Positions 1 through 12,400 of a DNA stretch of 64,000 nucleotides are shown here, one piece after another. Location of the stretch: contig CM043969.1 in NCBI GenBank assembly GCA_014529385.2, forward strand, positions 24,413,946 to 24,477,945. Reading direction: 5' to 3'. The translations under genes and the position numbers were made by a program. Within the stretch, counting starts at the first letter, position 1; each line of letters opens with the position of its first letter. The notes below the pieces were generated by a model. It searched no databases. It worked only from the letters and a program-made list of their open reading frames with translations, and had not been told where the DNA came from. Source of the DNA: Adiantum capillus-veneris. Taxonomy: Eukaryota > Streptophyta > Polypodiopsida > Polypodiales > Pteridaceae.

Positions 1-81
1 AGTGGTTGGCACATCACAATGCAATACAAATGCTCACATATGCATGTTACAAGACATAGAAACATAAAGCCGCCGATGAAC

Positions 82-373
82 ACTCCCCCTGCAAATAACC
101 ATCCAGGTCCGGGCCATGAGCTACAATCCCCTCATCACTCCTCTCGCAAATAACCTAAAAAGATCCGGGCCATGAGATATAGAGGCCTTTTACAACCAAA
201 CGTCCCTCAGACCGTAGCCTGCGTCGTTTGGAGGTGCTGAGAGTAATGACTGCTCAGACTTCTTAATACTCCCCTTGTAAATAACCATCTAGGTCCGGGC
301 CATGAGTAAAAACAACACTTTTCAATCATTCAGTACTCCCCCCGCAAATAACCACAAGGGTTCGAGCCATGAG
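82..373. repeat. Four dispersed copies of a ~39-bp motif in the noncoding tail of the element
   Basis: Copies lie at about 82-120, 137-176, 268-306 and 335-373. Each starts ACTCC, carries CAAATAACC (TAAATAACC in one copy) in the middle and ends GGGCCATGAG or GAGCCATGAG. Spacing is irregular (55, 131 and 67 bases between starts). The copies lie between the protease stop and the expected 3' LTR. Their function is unknown. Confidence 0.75.
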
Positions 374-587
374 TATGAACAAGCATTTTCAAACATCATT
401 TCTCACCCTCCACCCGGGAGTAAAATCACCAATCATTGAAACTAGTATTAAAACCAGAGTCAAACATTCCAGATTGGCACCAAGGTAGGTTTAAAACAGA
501 TACCATCCATTTCAAACAAAGTTTCAAACAATACTTTCTCAAACGAAGTTCAAAAGTATCTAACTATAAAAGAACTATAGAGTTCAT

Positions 588-2059
588 TCAGGGGTCGGAC
601 AACCGAACTTTGAGGACGACTGGCTTGCCCTTCTGCATCACGGTGATGGTTCGGTTCCAAATCTGAAGAGTTGCATCATTCTTGTCATGCCAAGGCATGC
701 CTACTAGAACGTCACAATTGCCCAACTTCATGATGTGGAAATCAACTTTTCCATGATAATCTTGAATAGTCACTGGAAGAGCACCAATGAGCGGTACCAC
801 TTTCTGAGTTTGCCCCGTGGCTAGCTCAGCTTCAATTTCTCTATCCTCTGCATCATAATCAAAGTGCATCTGCTTCAATAATCCTGGATGGATGAAGTTT
901 TCTGTAGCTCCGGGGTCAAAGAAAATAAGGGCTTTGAAGCCATTGACTTTGCCATATGTTCGACGCAATTCATTTGTACTTTCAAGGTACGGTATGCCAT
1001 AGATGTAAGGTACTAATCCAATAGTCGGTTTAGCTCGTTTGGCTGGAGATGGTCCTGGGTTTTTGTTGCCCGTCGACGCGAGAGTTGGCTCCGCGGGTCT
1101 ATCAGTGCGTTGGGGACAACCAAAATAGTTATGTTCTGTTTGAAAGCATCCAAAACATCGACCTTCTTGTAGTAAGGTGTCTGGTTGTTGAGGTGTCAAA
1201 TGAGGCCTTTGTGGTTGACTTTCACGAGACTCTCAAGAATTTGGTCTTTGTTGGCGAGAGTTCTGGTTAGTGGCTGGAGATTCTTCTGTGGTAAACTCTA
1301 GCTTTCCCTTCATCAGTTGTAGCGGACTACGGCATGGTCCATAAGTTCTTGCATGGTGGAGACTTGCTTGGATATACAATATTCCTGCAATGGTGATGGT
1401 AGTCCAATGGTGTATCGTTCGCATTGGGCCTCCAAGGGAACAGATCTAAAGAAGGACACCGGAAGGTACACGTCGAGAAACCTTTGGTTATATTCGTCCA
1501 TGGTTTCGGTGGCAAGCATTTTCAAGTTGCCTCATTCTGCCAAAATTTGGACTTCAAACATAGAAGTCTGATAACTACGTGCAAAAACTGTCTTGAAAGC
1601 TTGCCAGGTCCTTGGAGCATGCGGTTGTGTCGCGATTGAACTCCACCATTGCATAGCATTATCTTTAAGAAATCCCGCTGCTCGAGAAATCTTGGATTCT
1701 TGTGTATAGATGTTGTCGAATTGCTATAGAAACTGCAATGCTTTCTTGCGATTTTTCACCCCGGAAAAAGTGAAATATTTGACTGTCGTGCCGCCATCTT
1801 TAAAATCTTTGGGTTGGTTAGGCGCATATCTCGGGTATGGATAATAAGGGTATCCATATGGGCTCCAACCATTGTAGCCTTGTCGCGGTGGTGGTGGTGG
1901 CGGCAATGGCGGTGGCAAAGGCGGTTGTACTGGATCAGGGTCAGATGGTTGCACCATATTCCTGAAAACTTCCCTGATCGGAACAGACGGCTAAGAAGGT
2001 TGCCGGTTGGAAGCTCTCGTATTTTTTGATGTCGGAGGAGGAGGTACCACCTGGGGCAT
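588..2059 (-). pseudogene. Retrotransposon gag-protease, broken
   Basis: The start is the ATG at 2057-2059. A Pro-rich N-terminus (about 1955-1870) contains one in-frame TAG. A retrotransposon gag domain follows (about 1720-1310, with a QWW...TWQ-type core and the segment ending FRSVPLEAQ...RYTIGLPSP), and is frameshifted. A CX2CX4HX4C zinc knuckle (CFGCFQTEHNYFGC) lies near 1160-1120. A retropepsin-like domain covers about 950-600. Its active-site triplet reads D-P-G instead of D-S/T-G, and its C-terminal flap end is DVLVGMPWH. Stops and frameshifts mean it cannot be translated as one protein. Family assignment (Ty3/gypsy gag-PR) is secure; activity is unlikely. Confidence 0.8.
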
Positions 2060-2363
2060 CAGAGGGGGTAACATGTAGTTTCAAAATTGTTGAAAACTTT
2101 GTAGCATCGGAAGATTCCGCTGAGGATGCCGCAAAAGAATGTCGTGAAGTTCGTTGAGCAGAAACTGCAAATATTCTGTTGAATCCATGAATTCCAAGTC
2201 TTGGGTTCTTTATGGCTTATGCCCTGTAAGACATGAGCGGTGAAGACGGGAGTGCGCCCGATGCACGATGAAGTAAGGGTGGGGTGCCTAATAAGTCCGG
2301 GGTCGGAGGCCGAGTCTGCTCTTTTGTAGGACCGGTATGCTTTTAGAAAAGCACACGCCTGAT

Positions 2364-2375
2364 GCTCTGATACCA
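2364..2375 (-). other. Primer binding site, initiator tRNA-Met type
   Basis: The plus strand reads GCTCTGATACCA, so the minus strand reads TGGTATCAGAGC, complementary to the 3' end of plant initiator tRNA-Met. It sits one base inside the LTR boundary, which fixes the element's orientation as minus. Confidence 0.9.
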
Positions 2376-2376
2376 C

Positions 2377-3057
2377 TGTCACAAGACGGGCACCACGTGC
2401 CAATAGAAAAGAACAGATTGAACAGACTTTTAGCACTTCAATAACAACTGAATTGAAAGAGAGAGAGAGAGAGACGACACGCGACACGGAGTGGCGGAAT
2501 TCCACCGTAGAGAGTATTGGCCCCAAACCTTGGCGCCCCTTTTGGTATTTCTTTATATTGCATCAACCTAGTACAAGCCGGTACTTCAGACTCTGCACCT
2601 TTTCCAGGAAGCATGTCAAAGAATGAGCCCTAGCCTCATATTTAAAGGCCCTTGGCCTAAAAAGCAGTTACAGTGAAAAGCCTTCAAAACTCAAAAGCTT
2701 CTGGTCCAAAAGCAATGCCAAAAAGCTGCCAGCATTATTTACGGAAATCCGTACAGTTGCCACATCAGCAACCAACGCAGAACGCGGAATTCCGTACAGC
2801 CTGCCACTTCATGAGTCAACGTAATTTTTGGAAAACCTGCCACGTCATCAGTTCCACGCCATTCCTTGTGTGTGTGTGTGTGGGTCCTGCTTTATTTTAA
2901 TCCTTTATGTCCCTTGGGGCCTCATCGGACGGGATCCCCATAAGTTGGTAGGACTTCGTCTTCTGTTACTTGTTCTTCTTAGGGTTTAGGCCCCTTGGCC
3001 GACATCTGCAAGTTGGCTCCCTTCTTCAGGGCTTTGACACGTCAGCAGTTTGTGACA
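2377..3057 (-). repeat. 5' LTR of the left Ty3/gypsy-type element
   Basis: The 681-bp segment begins TGTCACAA and ends TTGTGACA, giving the TG...CA ends and short inverted repeats of an LTR, and it abuts the primer site. It contains a short AG tract (about 2456-2474) and the string GGTATTTCTTTATAT. Related LTR sequence recurs near 7269 (plus strand) and 8256-8711. Confidence 0.8.
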
Positions 3058-3121
3058 CTTTTGTTAGCATCTCTTGGGATTTCTGCCCACAGTAACATAG
3101 ATATGACATTTTGAGAGAGAG

Positions 3122-4156
3122 AAATGAAATGAAATGTTATATTAACGTCTTCAAAAGGCCAAAATGACCTATGAGACCAATCAGTTACAAAATAGTGAAT
3201 CTAATACCATGTCTGGGTACAAAAGAACTAGAAAAGAACTAGAAGTGGAACAAAATACTACTACTACTACTACAATCTAAAACTACGTGGGTGTAGCAGC
3301 TGATACAATAGGTACCCGGTAAACTGGATGTAACAGTGTGTGAAACAAAGATGGAAGAAATGGTGAGGATCCATCCTCATCTGCACTCTGGATGTCGAGA
3401 GAGTATGGCTCGAATCTTCTGTTGTAGTCTCCGTCGATGCTGTGTAGCTCCTCTCCTCAGTCGCGGTCGTCTGTATCTCTGTAGCTCCAATGCTCGGTCG
3501 ATGAGAGTGCCAGTAGTGGTCGAATGAGTGTGGGACGAGCTCTGCAGTGGTGGCTGCTCCTCTGGCTGTCCCATATCTAGTGAAAAGAAATCTGTAATGT
3601 GTCTCTGGGACTGCCTCTCTCTAGCTCTCCCCAGTAAAGTGTCTCTACACCTGTGTAACTCAAGTAGATATAGTCCAAGACATCTCTGATCCTCATAACT
3701 CATGACCCTAGATAGAGGACCAAAACCCTCTCTGAATAAGTAGTGGAAACGCCCCCGTATCTCATAGAACACTGTGCAATGACATATGTAGTGCAACTCT
3801 GTCTCTGGCTCTCTCTGGCATAATCGGCATATCCTGCTGTCTGCTGGTATCCCTCTGAATCTACCAGTCTCAATCTCGAGCTGATGTGAGGATGTGCGTA
3901 TCTGACCAATGGCACAACGCAAACCATGAGACATATGTGTGTCCATGTAGCTGGGTCGAATCACAGACCCATCTCCTGTGAGGTGGAGAAGATGCTCTCT
4001 ATAGAAAGCCATCTTCGTGCTCAACTCCTGAGGCGGCTCTATCCATGTCCTCCTGGTGTCGAGCTGGATCAGGTCCTGACGAATGAGTCTAGTGATCTCC
4101 ACCCGTGTAAGAGACAGCGAGGGTGCCTGAAGAGAATACTGGAAAGGGGGCAACCT

Positions 4157-4160
<4 letters not shown>
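3122..4160 (-). mobile_element. 5'-truncated LINE, 3' end of ORF2, between (AG)n tracts
   Basis: The minus strand encodes about 260 residues of a non-LTR ORF2 C-terminus ending near 3377. It includes a CCHC finger of the zf-RVT kind (CRLCQREPETELHYICHC, CX2CX8HX4C, near 3840-3775) and a basic tail. The 3' end is a short ATTTC tandem tail (3122-3136) running into AG repeats at 3112-3121. The 5' truncation point lies against an (AG)33 array at 4161-4227. It shares its 3' end with the copy at 30077-31345 (same strings CTTCAAAAGGCCAAAATGA and ATACCATGTC). Not intact. Confidence 0.8.

Positions 4161-4227
<67 letters not shown>
4161..4227 (+). repeat. (AG)n microsatellite
   Basis: About 33 uninterrupted AG units, directly at the truncated 5' end of the LINE at 3122-4160. 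Long RERERE/SLSLSL open frames here are translations of the repeat. Confidence 0.98.
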
Positions 4228-4228
<1 letters not shown>

Positions 4229-4700
4229 ACCACCGCATGCATATCTGTGCGTCATTGCTCAAGCAGCCGCCTTCCTGCTGCATGCAATCTGGCTGCCTTT
4301 TCGAAGGTTTAGAGGGATTGTTTTTCATGTTTCTATGGTTATTTTTACGAGTTTCTTTTGCTCTTAGTGCTCTTTTTATGGGATGATGGATTCCATAGTT
4401 GTAATGTTGCATGTGTTTCATCTCTGTGAATGGAAGTAGAAACCTAGATTTATAACTGACTTTTTGGTAATTTTCAAAATACTCAATGGTCTAACCGTTC
4501 TTTATGGGAGCCAACGTTTTAAATCACATTTTAAATGTTTTACATCACCTTTTGATTGAAATGTTTGAAACTGCTCATATTTGTTAGTCCACTCTTTCCA
4601 AGTTATGAAGATCCTAACATCTGTTCATCGCCTCTTTAAGGATAACTGGTCTTGTTAAAAGGTACTTTTGAGAGCTGGTTCTCAGCTTGTTTTGTTCTAG

Positions 4701-4819
4701 GATGCAGGATGGGAGGAAGGTGTTTGTCATTGAAAGAGATCTGAAGGAACCAGATAGGATTGTTGGAGAGCTTCTGCAGCCTGGTGGCTACCTTAAATTG
4801 GTGGAGTTAGGTCTTGCAG
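4701..4819 (+). CDS. SQE: Squalene epoxidase, first visible exon
   Basis: The acceptor is TTTGTTCTAG before 4701 and the donor is GTATTT at 4820. It encodes the start of the core from M-Q-D-G-R-K to ELGLA and contributes one base to an Asp codon completed in the next exon. The first base completes a codon begun in an exon not seen here. Confidence 0.95.
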
Positions 4820-5689
4820 GTATTTACTCCCCTTGCATCACCGGTGAAGTCATTTTTGAGTTGTCTCGCAAGCTGATCCAGTTCATGTACCGCATGGCTG
4901 AGCTCCTCACATACATCACCTGGTTTCTCTTTTTTTTTTTCTTTCAATGATGTTAATATTGTACTAACGTGGTACAAGAGCAAAAATTAGGTTAATATAG
5001 ATGAAACTCAGGAAGAAGCCTGTGTGCATGTAGTATGCATGTATGGACCCAGCGTGTGCACACATACATGCATGCAAACCCACACCTTCAAACCAATGGT
5101 ATATGGTAATGCTGGGCTCTTTTTTTGATTGCATCACACTATTGGTTTACGTGAGATATTGGTACCATGTTTTGTCAGATTGTTTGGAACAGATTGATGC
5201 ACAGAGAGTGTTTGGTTATGCTCTCTTCAAAGATGGCAAAAATACGAAAGTTGGATATCCTCTTGAAGGTTATGGTGATGATGTAGCCGGTCGAAGTTTC
5301 CACAATGGACGTTTCATACAAAAAATGCGAGAAAAAGCTGCCAATCTTCTTACGTACGTGATCATTTTATTTTTAGAAACTTCAAAAATCACTACAGTTT
5401 AAAGTGCTAAAGTAAACTGCTCATCTCAGGCAAATGACAAAATGTTTGCTTTACTTTGTTTGTTTTGGCTGATAGCTTGTGCTTTAACCTTGCTAGGGTT
5501 GAGCTTCAACAGGGGACAGCATTGTCTCTTATAGAAGAGGATGATGAAATAAAAGGTGTAAAGTACAGGACATTGACTGGTAGTGAGCTGGAGGTCTATG
5601 CGCCACTAACGGTAGTTTGTGATGGATGCTTTTCCAACCTAAGGCGCACGCTTTGCTCATCTAAGGTACCCCCCCCCCCCCCCCCCCCC

Positions 5690-5724
<35 letters not shown>

Positions 5725-6388
5725 CATGCATTACAGATAACAAAGTGGCAGTGAGAAAACCACTGAGATATACCAGGGTTACCAAACCATAGGGGAAAAA
5801 TCACTATTGATACAAAGAAATAACAAGGGAGATACATCAAAGGCTGGAGGCAAGGGACTGAAGGACGACTGTAAAGGAGAGCTGCAACAGAAACAAGCCA
5901 CTCACAACTTACAAACAGGCAGCCAAAAGGCACACTCCAACAAAGGACTTATCTCCACCACAGAACATCATCAAGGAACTTCTGAAAAGAGGGAGAGAGA
6001 ACCTTGAAACTATCCCTAGAAATATCAACAGGGCTATGGCCTTGCGCAATCTACAAAGAGAAAGGCAAAAGGCAGGACAAGTTGCAGAGGAGGTTACCTA
6101 ATCGCCCCAATCTGCCTACCCACATATTGCTGAACCTCAAGAAATCTACTAGCAGCTCCACAAACAGGAGAATACAAGCAATAAGCATGCAAACACACAA
6201 CACGCCTACCAACACAAGCAACCAAGCAATAGTGAGCAAACGCAATCAGTTCACCAAGCAGGCAAGCCAGATAGGTATCAAACAAAGAAATAATGAAAAG
6301 GAACACCTTTTCAGAAAGAAGAAACAAAAAAAACCATTGTAGGCTTGACGAACTGTAAATGAAAACCCCCACGCGTGGGGGAGGAGGG

Positions 6389-6425
<37 letters not shown>

Positions 6426-6579
6426 CGGTTGGGGTAGGCAGCTGGAGCAGTGTTGAAAGGTAGACAAAAAGGAACATGTGGCAACATTAGTAGCGAACGA
6501 GGGGGGGGGGGGGAGATCTTCAATCGACCGCCGCAAATGTTGAGGAGAATGTAGTGTTGAGCAGTTTTAACGTTGGTCC

Positions 6580-6630
<51 letters not shown>

Positions 6631-9425
6631 AAGGGGTTGGAAACCTGTCAAATCATTAAAAAGGCTTGAAGGCAATTATCTCATACTTAGAGGCAAGAAA
6701 CAAATATTCTTGAAATATACACAAACAAAAAATAAAGGGAAAAATCTGCTCCATATATACAAAGTAAGGACATGCAATCAAGGGTGAGGGATGGCTAAAA
6801 TAGAAACAATTGCGGTGGGGAGGTGTATCAAAAATAGGCTATACCTGAGCACCCTTAAGCGAAAAAGTCAAAGAGTCTAGGTGGGGATTCTCATATCTTG
6901 GACTCCCTCTTTTTGTGGCCGATAGTCCTGCCCGACCAGCTCTCAATTGCAAACATCGAGAAACCACCAATTGTGCCTCAAGATCTAAAATAATGGGTAT
7001 GTGAGGACAAGGGTCCTAGGGCCAAGGTGGAAAAAATCCCTAGGGCAAGGACCCCCTGGATACTGGCACGCTCTTCACCTCCCAACCTCTCTTTATAGCC
7101 CTTGGCCTAGAGACCCCTTAACTGTATGCACGACATGTGGCAGGGCTTTGCCCTAGGAACTTTCCCACCATGGCCCTTAGAACCCTTGCCCTCCTCCTTC
7201 CTTGAGGAAGACTTTGGGTCCCCCAAAACAAAAATGAAAATCGTTTCGTGATCACACTAATGTTCTCTGTCACAAACTGCTGACCTGTCAAGTCATTGCA
7301 GACCCTAGCCAACTTGCCGATCCCGGCCGTCGAGAAGAAGTCCTCACCGATTGATTTGCGATGAAGGAGCAAAAACGCTAAGGGCTGATCTCCAAAAATG
7401 CTAGGGCTGCTGGTCTCTACTGGCGCTAGCTCTCATCAATGAAAACGCTAGCTGATTTGCTGCTTTTATTTGACTTTTGAGTCAAATTGGGAAGTTCAGG
7501 TCAAGTTGGAATAAATGTGCAAAATGTGCGCACAGAGGCGAAAACTCCCTGCTTGGTGAGCCATTTGACGAATCGAATGGACCAACACGTTCTTCTAACC
7601 TAGACCTACATGCACATCATGCCAGATGCCCATTGTAGTGTAACAACATCTGTCAAAACGCTTGCACAATCCATTTATGCAAGAGAGTTCCAAAATTGGA
7701 AAACCTAATCTAATGGACTTGTTCGGACATGCAGGTCCTACGACCAGGCTCACAAAATTGCCGGTAGTAATCCTCGTAGGATTCTAGACACTCCTATCTA
7801 GGGATTGGTGGAAGATTGGCTTTGGAAGTCGATGAAGCATGTCCACGTGGCACAGAGAGCCATGTGCACGTGACAATGACTTAAGTGATTGTTCATTTGC
7901 CGATATGCTCAAGTGAGCGTACTGTGCAAGTGAGGGTATGCAACTGTCCTGCCTGATCACGAATGTCCTCTAGAGGCTCACAAAGTGCCCAAGCTAGATC
8001 CTAAGCTAACTTAGACTGATGTTGACTTGTAGCAGTAGCTTGTCCACGTGGCTCAAGTGCAATGTGCACGTGACATTGGTGTCCCTTTTCACTACCTCTC
8101 TTTGTAATTTCGGTCTATTCTCTCGACACGCATCATCGTATCAGCTATTTTGAGGCATAGTGTGATTACCATGTCTCGTTGTACCACGAGTGGTGAAAGA
8201 CTAAAGGAGTTGTTGCTGCTGCATGAATAGCGTCTGTGTAACTGGGAGGGCAGTTTGTGCTGACAACTGGAGCTAAATTCGCAAACACTTTTAGCTCTTG
8301 AATTGCAAAAGAGAACTTCACTTTGAAGACGACACAAGACACAAAGTGGCATAGTTCCACTCTCAATTGCATAAGTCCCTAACTAGGTGCCCATGACGGT
8401 ATTTCTTTCTTGATTGATATTTCAGATGCAACAGCCGGGGGAGACTCGAACTGCAGCTGATGATCAAAGTTCTCCGCAAGGCCCATATTTAACAATCTTA
8501 CAACATGGAAAGCAACTACTAATAGAGTGACGTCCAAAAAGCTCTGCTTTCCAAAATCCAACGCCCAAAGCTTAACTTCTCAAAAATTGATGACCAAAAG
8601 TTGCCACCCAAAATGCCACTTCAGCAGCCCACAATTTAAGGCTCAAGTTCCGCGACGACCCCTCCTCTCTTCCGGTCTTGTGCCAGTATGCCATGTCACC
8701 AGGTTGTGACAGTCTCTAAGGTGGTGTGTAAGCTATGTCAAAGATGCATGGGGTTCCACATCTGCTAGCAATTTAAAGATCTCAAAATCGTAGACGTGCT
8801 TGGTCTCCCTAGGGAACTTGTATCTAGGACAAGGACATTTCTGCTATCTATTCGTGGGTTGTGTAGTATGCCACGTCATCACTTTGTGACCATGTAACTC
8901 CTTCCTGGGAAACATGGCGACTCCTAATGGCCCTCTACTAGTGTTCCCACAAGCGTCTTTCCTTGCCGTCGATCTCCATCTATGCCGCGGGTCTTACATT
9001 CATAAGTTTCTGAATATAGAACAATATCTCACAATATCTCGTCTGCCAAAGGTCTCCTCAGAATCATACCCCAAACCTTAGCATGGTCCCATAGGTCGCG
9101 CACCTTGATGCACTCCATTTTTTTGCAATGATAACTCTCCCATCTCTATTAACAACCCATTTTCCCCGCCTTGCTAACCTCGAGAAACTTGGCATGCATT
9201 CTTTTCGGTGTACTACTTGAGCATCAATGAGATCTTCCTCCGTAAATATTTTCTCGCCCTTCAAGACGTGTGCGTGTGAAAGAAAATATTTCTTTTTCTC
9301 CAAATCAGCAAACTTGTCAGGTGCAGTGGAAGTGTTGAAGTGTTCGGATCTAGTACTCCGCACAAACACAAGGGACACTTTACTTCACTTGAAAGAACTG
9401 AATTGAACTGAAAGAAAGAGAGAGA

Positions 9426-9474
<49 letters not shown>

Positions 9475-12400
9475 ACGGTATGTCGGGTCCCAAACCCTCA
9501 AGGGCCCCCTTGCTTTGTTGCCAGAGCAAGTACTTTCTTTATTCTTGCACAATGCTCATACAATGACTGAATGCTGAGATGCTATGCTAATGGGTACTGA
9601 TGCTCATACTACTGAGTCTATGTTGACGACGGTGAAGCCGACGACGAGGTTCTAATGGTCCTGCGGGTACTATGGTGTACTGTGTCGACGACGACGACGA
9701 CGACGAGGCTATGGCTGAAAGCTGAATCTTCTAGCGAGGTCGATGGTTAGGGGTCTGCAACTATGACGAGGCTAGGGGCTGAAATCTGCAACACTCCAAA
9801 GCTGAAAACGCTGGCTGTCCAAACTGAAAATGCTGGTCATACTCTGCTGAAAAAGCTGTGGGCTGCTGGCTGGTCTTGCTGCACGGTCTGGTGCCTCGCC
9901 AGGTCCCTAGTTTCTCTGCTTCTACAAGCGCCCTATGGGCTGCATTTATAGAATGAACTGGCTGGGTTGAGCAGGGTCTAATTTAGCCTACGATTCTGTT
10001 AAATTGCGCTCGAGTGTCACTTATTAATTAAGTAGCCAAAATAAGAGGTGGTGCTGTAGTGTGCAAGAGAGGGTATGCAACTGTGACTGGCCTGGACATG
10101 CACGTCCTGCTAGAGGCTCACAACGGTGCCAAGCTCAGTCGTAAGCTACTGAATCATGCTAGATTGTGGTGGCAGAACATGTCCATGTAGCGCAAGTGAA
10201 GTGCTCACGTGACAAAACTGCATTATAAGCTGTCTCTCTTTAGATATATCTTTCCCTACTGTGGGCAACTTTTCTTTTGTCCCCATTTTTATACATAGCC
10301 ATTGCATCATCTTTTGAACTCTTGCCCTCCTTTCATCCCACAACTTTCGTATCTCCTCCTCAACTGTTTCGTTTATGATACTAGGAGAAGAATGCAAAGG
10401 GCATTCCTGCAACCCTATATCGGAGTAGGTTGCGTTCTCCCAAGCTTACTCGCCAACAGCTCCAACACACGCTTGCTCACTTTCTTAGATTTGTTCATTT
10501 CGGTTTCCATTTTCACTACAAATAGTACTGCGCAAGCTATTTCGTCATTTTGTGTAGAAATTCTGTCAGTGCCATTTTCTGCATAATAGGTCACTTACAG
10601 TCTTTTATGGTTTGTGCTATATAGCACATGTTGTTCCCGCTTTGTTTCTCCTCTTTTCGGGCAGTTTTCACATCAGGTACAACATTTGCCATGGCTAACA
10701 ACAACACAAATGTGTTTAAGATGTTCGCTACTGAGGATAGATTGGATGGAGACAATTATTCTATGTGGGCTTATACGATGCAACATGTCCTTGTGTCAAA
10801 GGGTGCTTGGAATATTGTGCGGGGCATTGATGTACGTCTTGGTTCTGAGGATGTAGGCGATGTTGAGGATGTTGCACGTTTTGGTGGCAGGGTTGCTGCT
10901 GCCAGAGCTGTTTTGCCTACGGCTGAGCAAGCTCGTTGGGATGTAAAAGATGCATAGGCTCATGCATTGAGTGCATTGTCTGTGAAGCGCACTATTACTC
11001 CTCACATTTGTTCAACAAAATCTGCAAAACAAGCTTGGGATATTCTGGCTGGTCTTTATGCAAAGTTGCAACAATGAGGCAAAAATTGCATTGCTGGGAA
11101 AAGAGCTGGAGTTGAAGATTATGCTTGAGGAAGATGATATGGACACTTTCCTTGCTGGTATCAAGGATATCAATGAGCAACTTATTTCTGCAGGCAAAGT
11201 CATTTCTGACAGTTCCCTTGTACAGACTGTTCTTGATGCTTTGCCAGATTCTTACTAAACTTTTGCTAGTACTTGGAGACTTATGACCCAAGGAAATCCA
11301 AAAGTTATGAAGTTTGATGCATTATTCACATTGTTGTTGCAAGAATCACTTTCTAGAAAAAACAGGACTAGACAACGTGCAATTGAACAGGCCTTTATTG
11401 TTGCTCAAAGAAAAGGTGGTAACAACAATGTAGCCACTTCTCATGGTTCTTCTACGAGTGGTAAATCACCTGTTCCCAATGCTTCTGCTGATAGCAATTC
11501 ATCTGGAAATTCTGGTGAAAAGGGCAAAAAGAAGATGCGTTGCCATTATTGTAAAGCTAATGATCACTTGATTAAGCAAGAAGAAAGAGGCTGGTTCCAC
11601 TACAAACGCAGCTATTGTTGAGTCCAAGGTTGTAAGGTACGTAGTATTCGGTACGTGTTCGGTATGTACTGTACGTTGTACCGTATGGATTGGGCCATAA
11701 GGTACGTAAAATTCGTGTTTTATTTTTTAAAAGCTAAAAATACAGAGAATTTCAAATTTCTATACAACCTATCTAGTTTAAAAACACTGCACAATACTTA
11801 AACATAGTCACAACTTTCCAAAAACACTTAAAATCACCCCACAAGTTAAGTAACCGCTAGAATCGAGTCCAGACCACATGGCATAGTGTAAGTCAAAAGT
11901 ACATAACTGAATGCTGAATCCTGATACAAAAATAACATAGTCACTCAATGAAGAGTCTGGGTGGCTCAAGCAACAAAATAAAAAGCATAAATGAGTCATG
12001 ACAAATGTCCAAGTCCCAAGACCCAAAGCACTGGGCAATCACTACTACTCAAAATCATCATCAGAGGCCGATGAAGACTCAGAGAGCATGTCTCCATCTG
12101 TCAAGACATTGCCCTCATCATCATAATCGGGCTCTCTCTCCTCTGGCACAGATGCTAGGGGTGCATCACGCTCATCTGGATCATCAGCCTCTGAACTCTG
12201 GGTGTGGATGAGTCGAACAGCCTCATTGGCTCGTTTACGAGCAGGCCGAACGGGTAACTTTCCTCTGCGAATGCTCTCTCTGTGTGCAACCTCTGGATCT
12301 GCAGCAGCAATACGAAGAGGAATACTGTAAGCTCGAGAGCGAGATCTAGTGACCCGACGATCCACGCTCTCTAGCTGCCTGTGCAACTCTCGAAGGATCT

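Larger units (their letters stand above)
1..3057 (-). mobile_element. Ty3/gypsy-type LTR element with gag and protease only (left end outside window or lost)
   Basis: Read on the minus strand the order is 5' LTR (2377-3057), initiator-Met primer site (2364-2375), leader, gag, CCHC knuckle, aspartic protease (stop at 588), then about 590 bases with no coding signal. Reverse transcriptase normally follows the protease directly, but no RT, RNase H or integrase motif is visible in 1-587. This is either an internally deleted element or a gag-only non-autonomous type. A 3' LTR was not identified. The element lies upstream of the first visible squalene epoxidase exon, probably in an earlier intron of that gene. 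Confidence 0.75.

Noticed and set aside
4123-4421. Long open frames of RERERE, SLSLSL, CVCVCV or PPPPPP (also near 30000, 31300, 54800, 57400, 6300)
   Set aside because: They are translations of (AG)n, (TG)n or poly-G/C tracts and have no other coding evidence.
4240-4700. Search for the first squalene epoxidase exon (GxGxxG flavin motif) just upstream
   Set aside because: No such motif was found in any frame here or in the visible part of the left element; it is presumably outside the window.
6366-6381. CCCCCACGCGTGGGGG palindrome as a regulatory site
   Set aside because: It sits in a poly-G-rich LINE remnant; no gene start or second copy supports a function.
7118-7372. 84-residue minus-strand ORF
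   Set aside because: It crosses an LTR fragment boundary and shows no domain.
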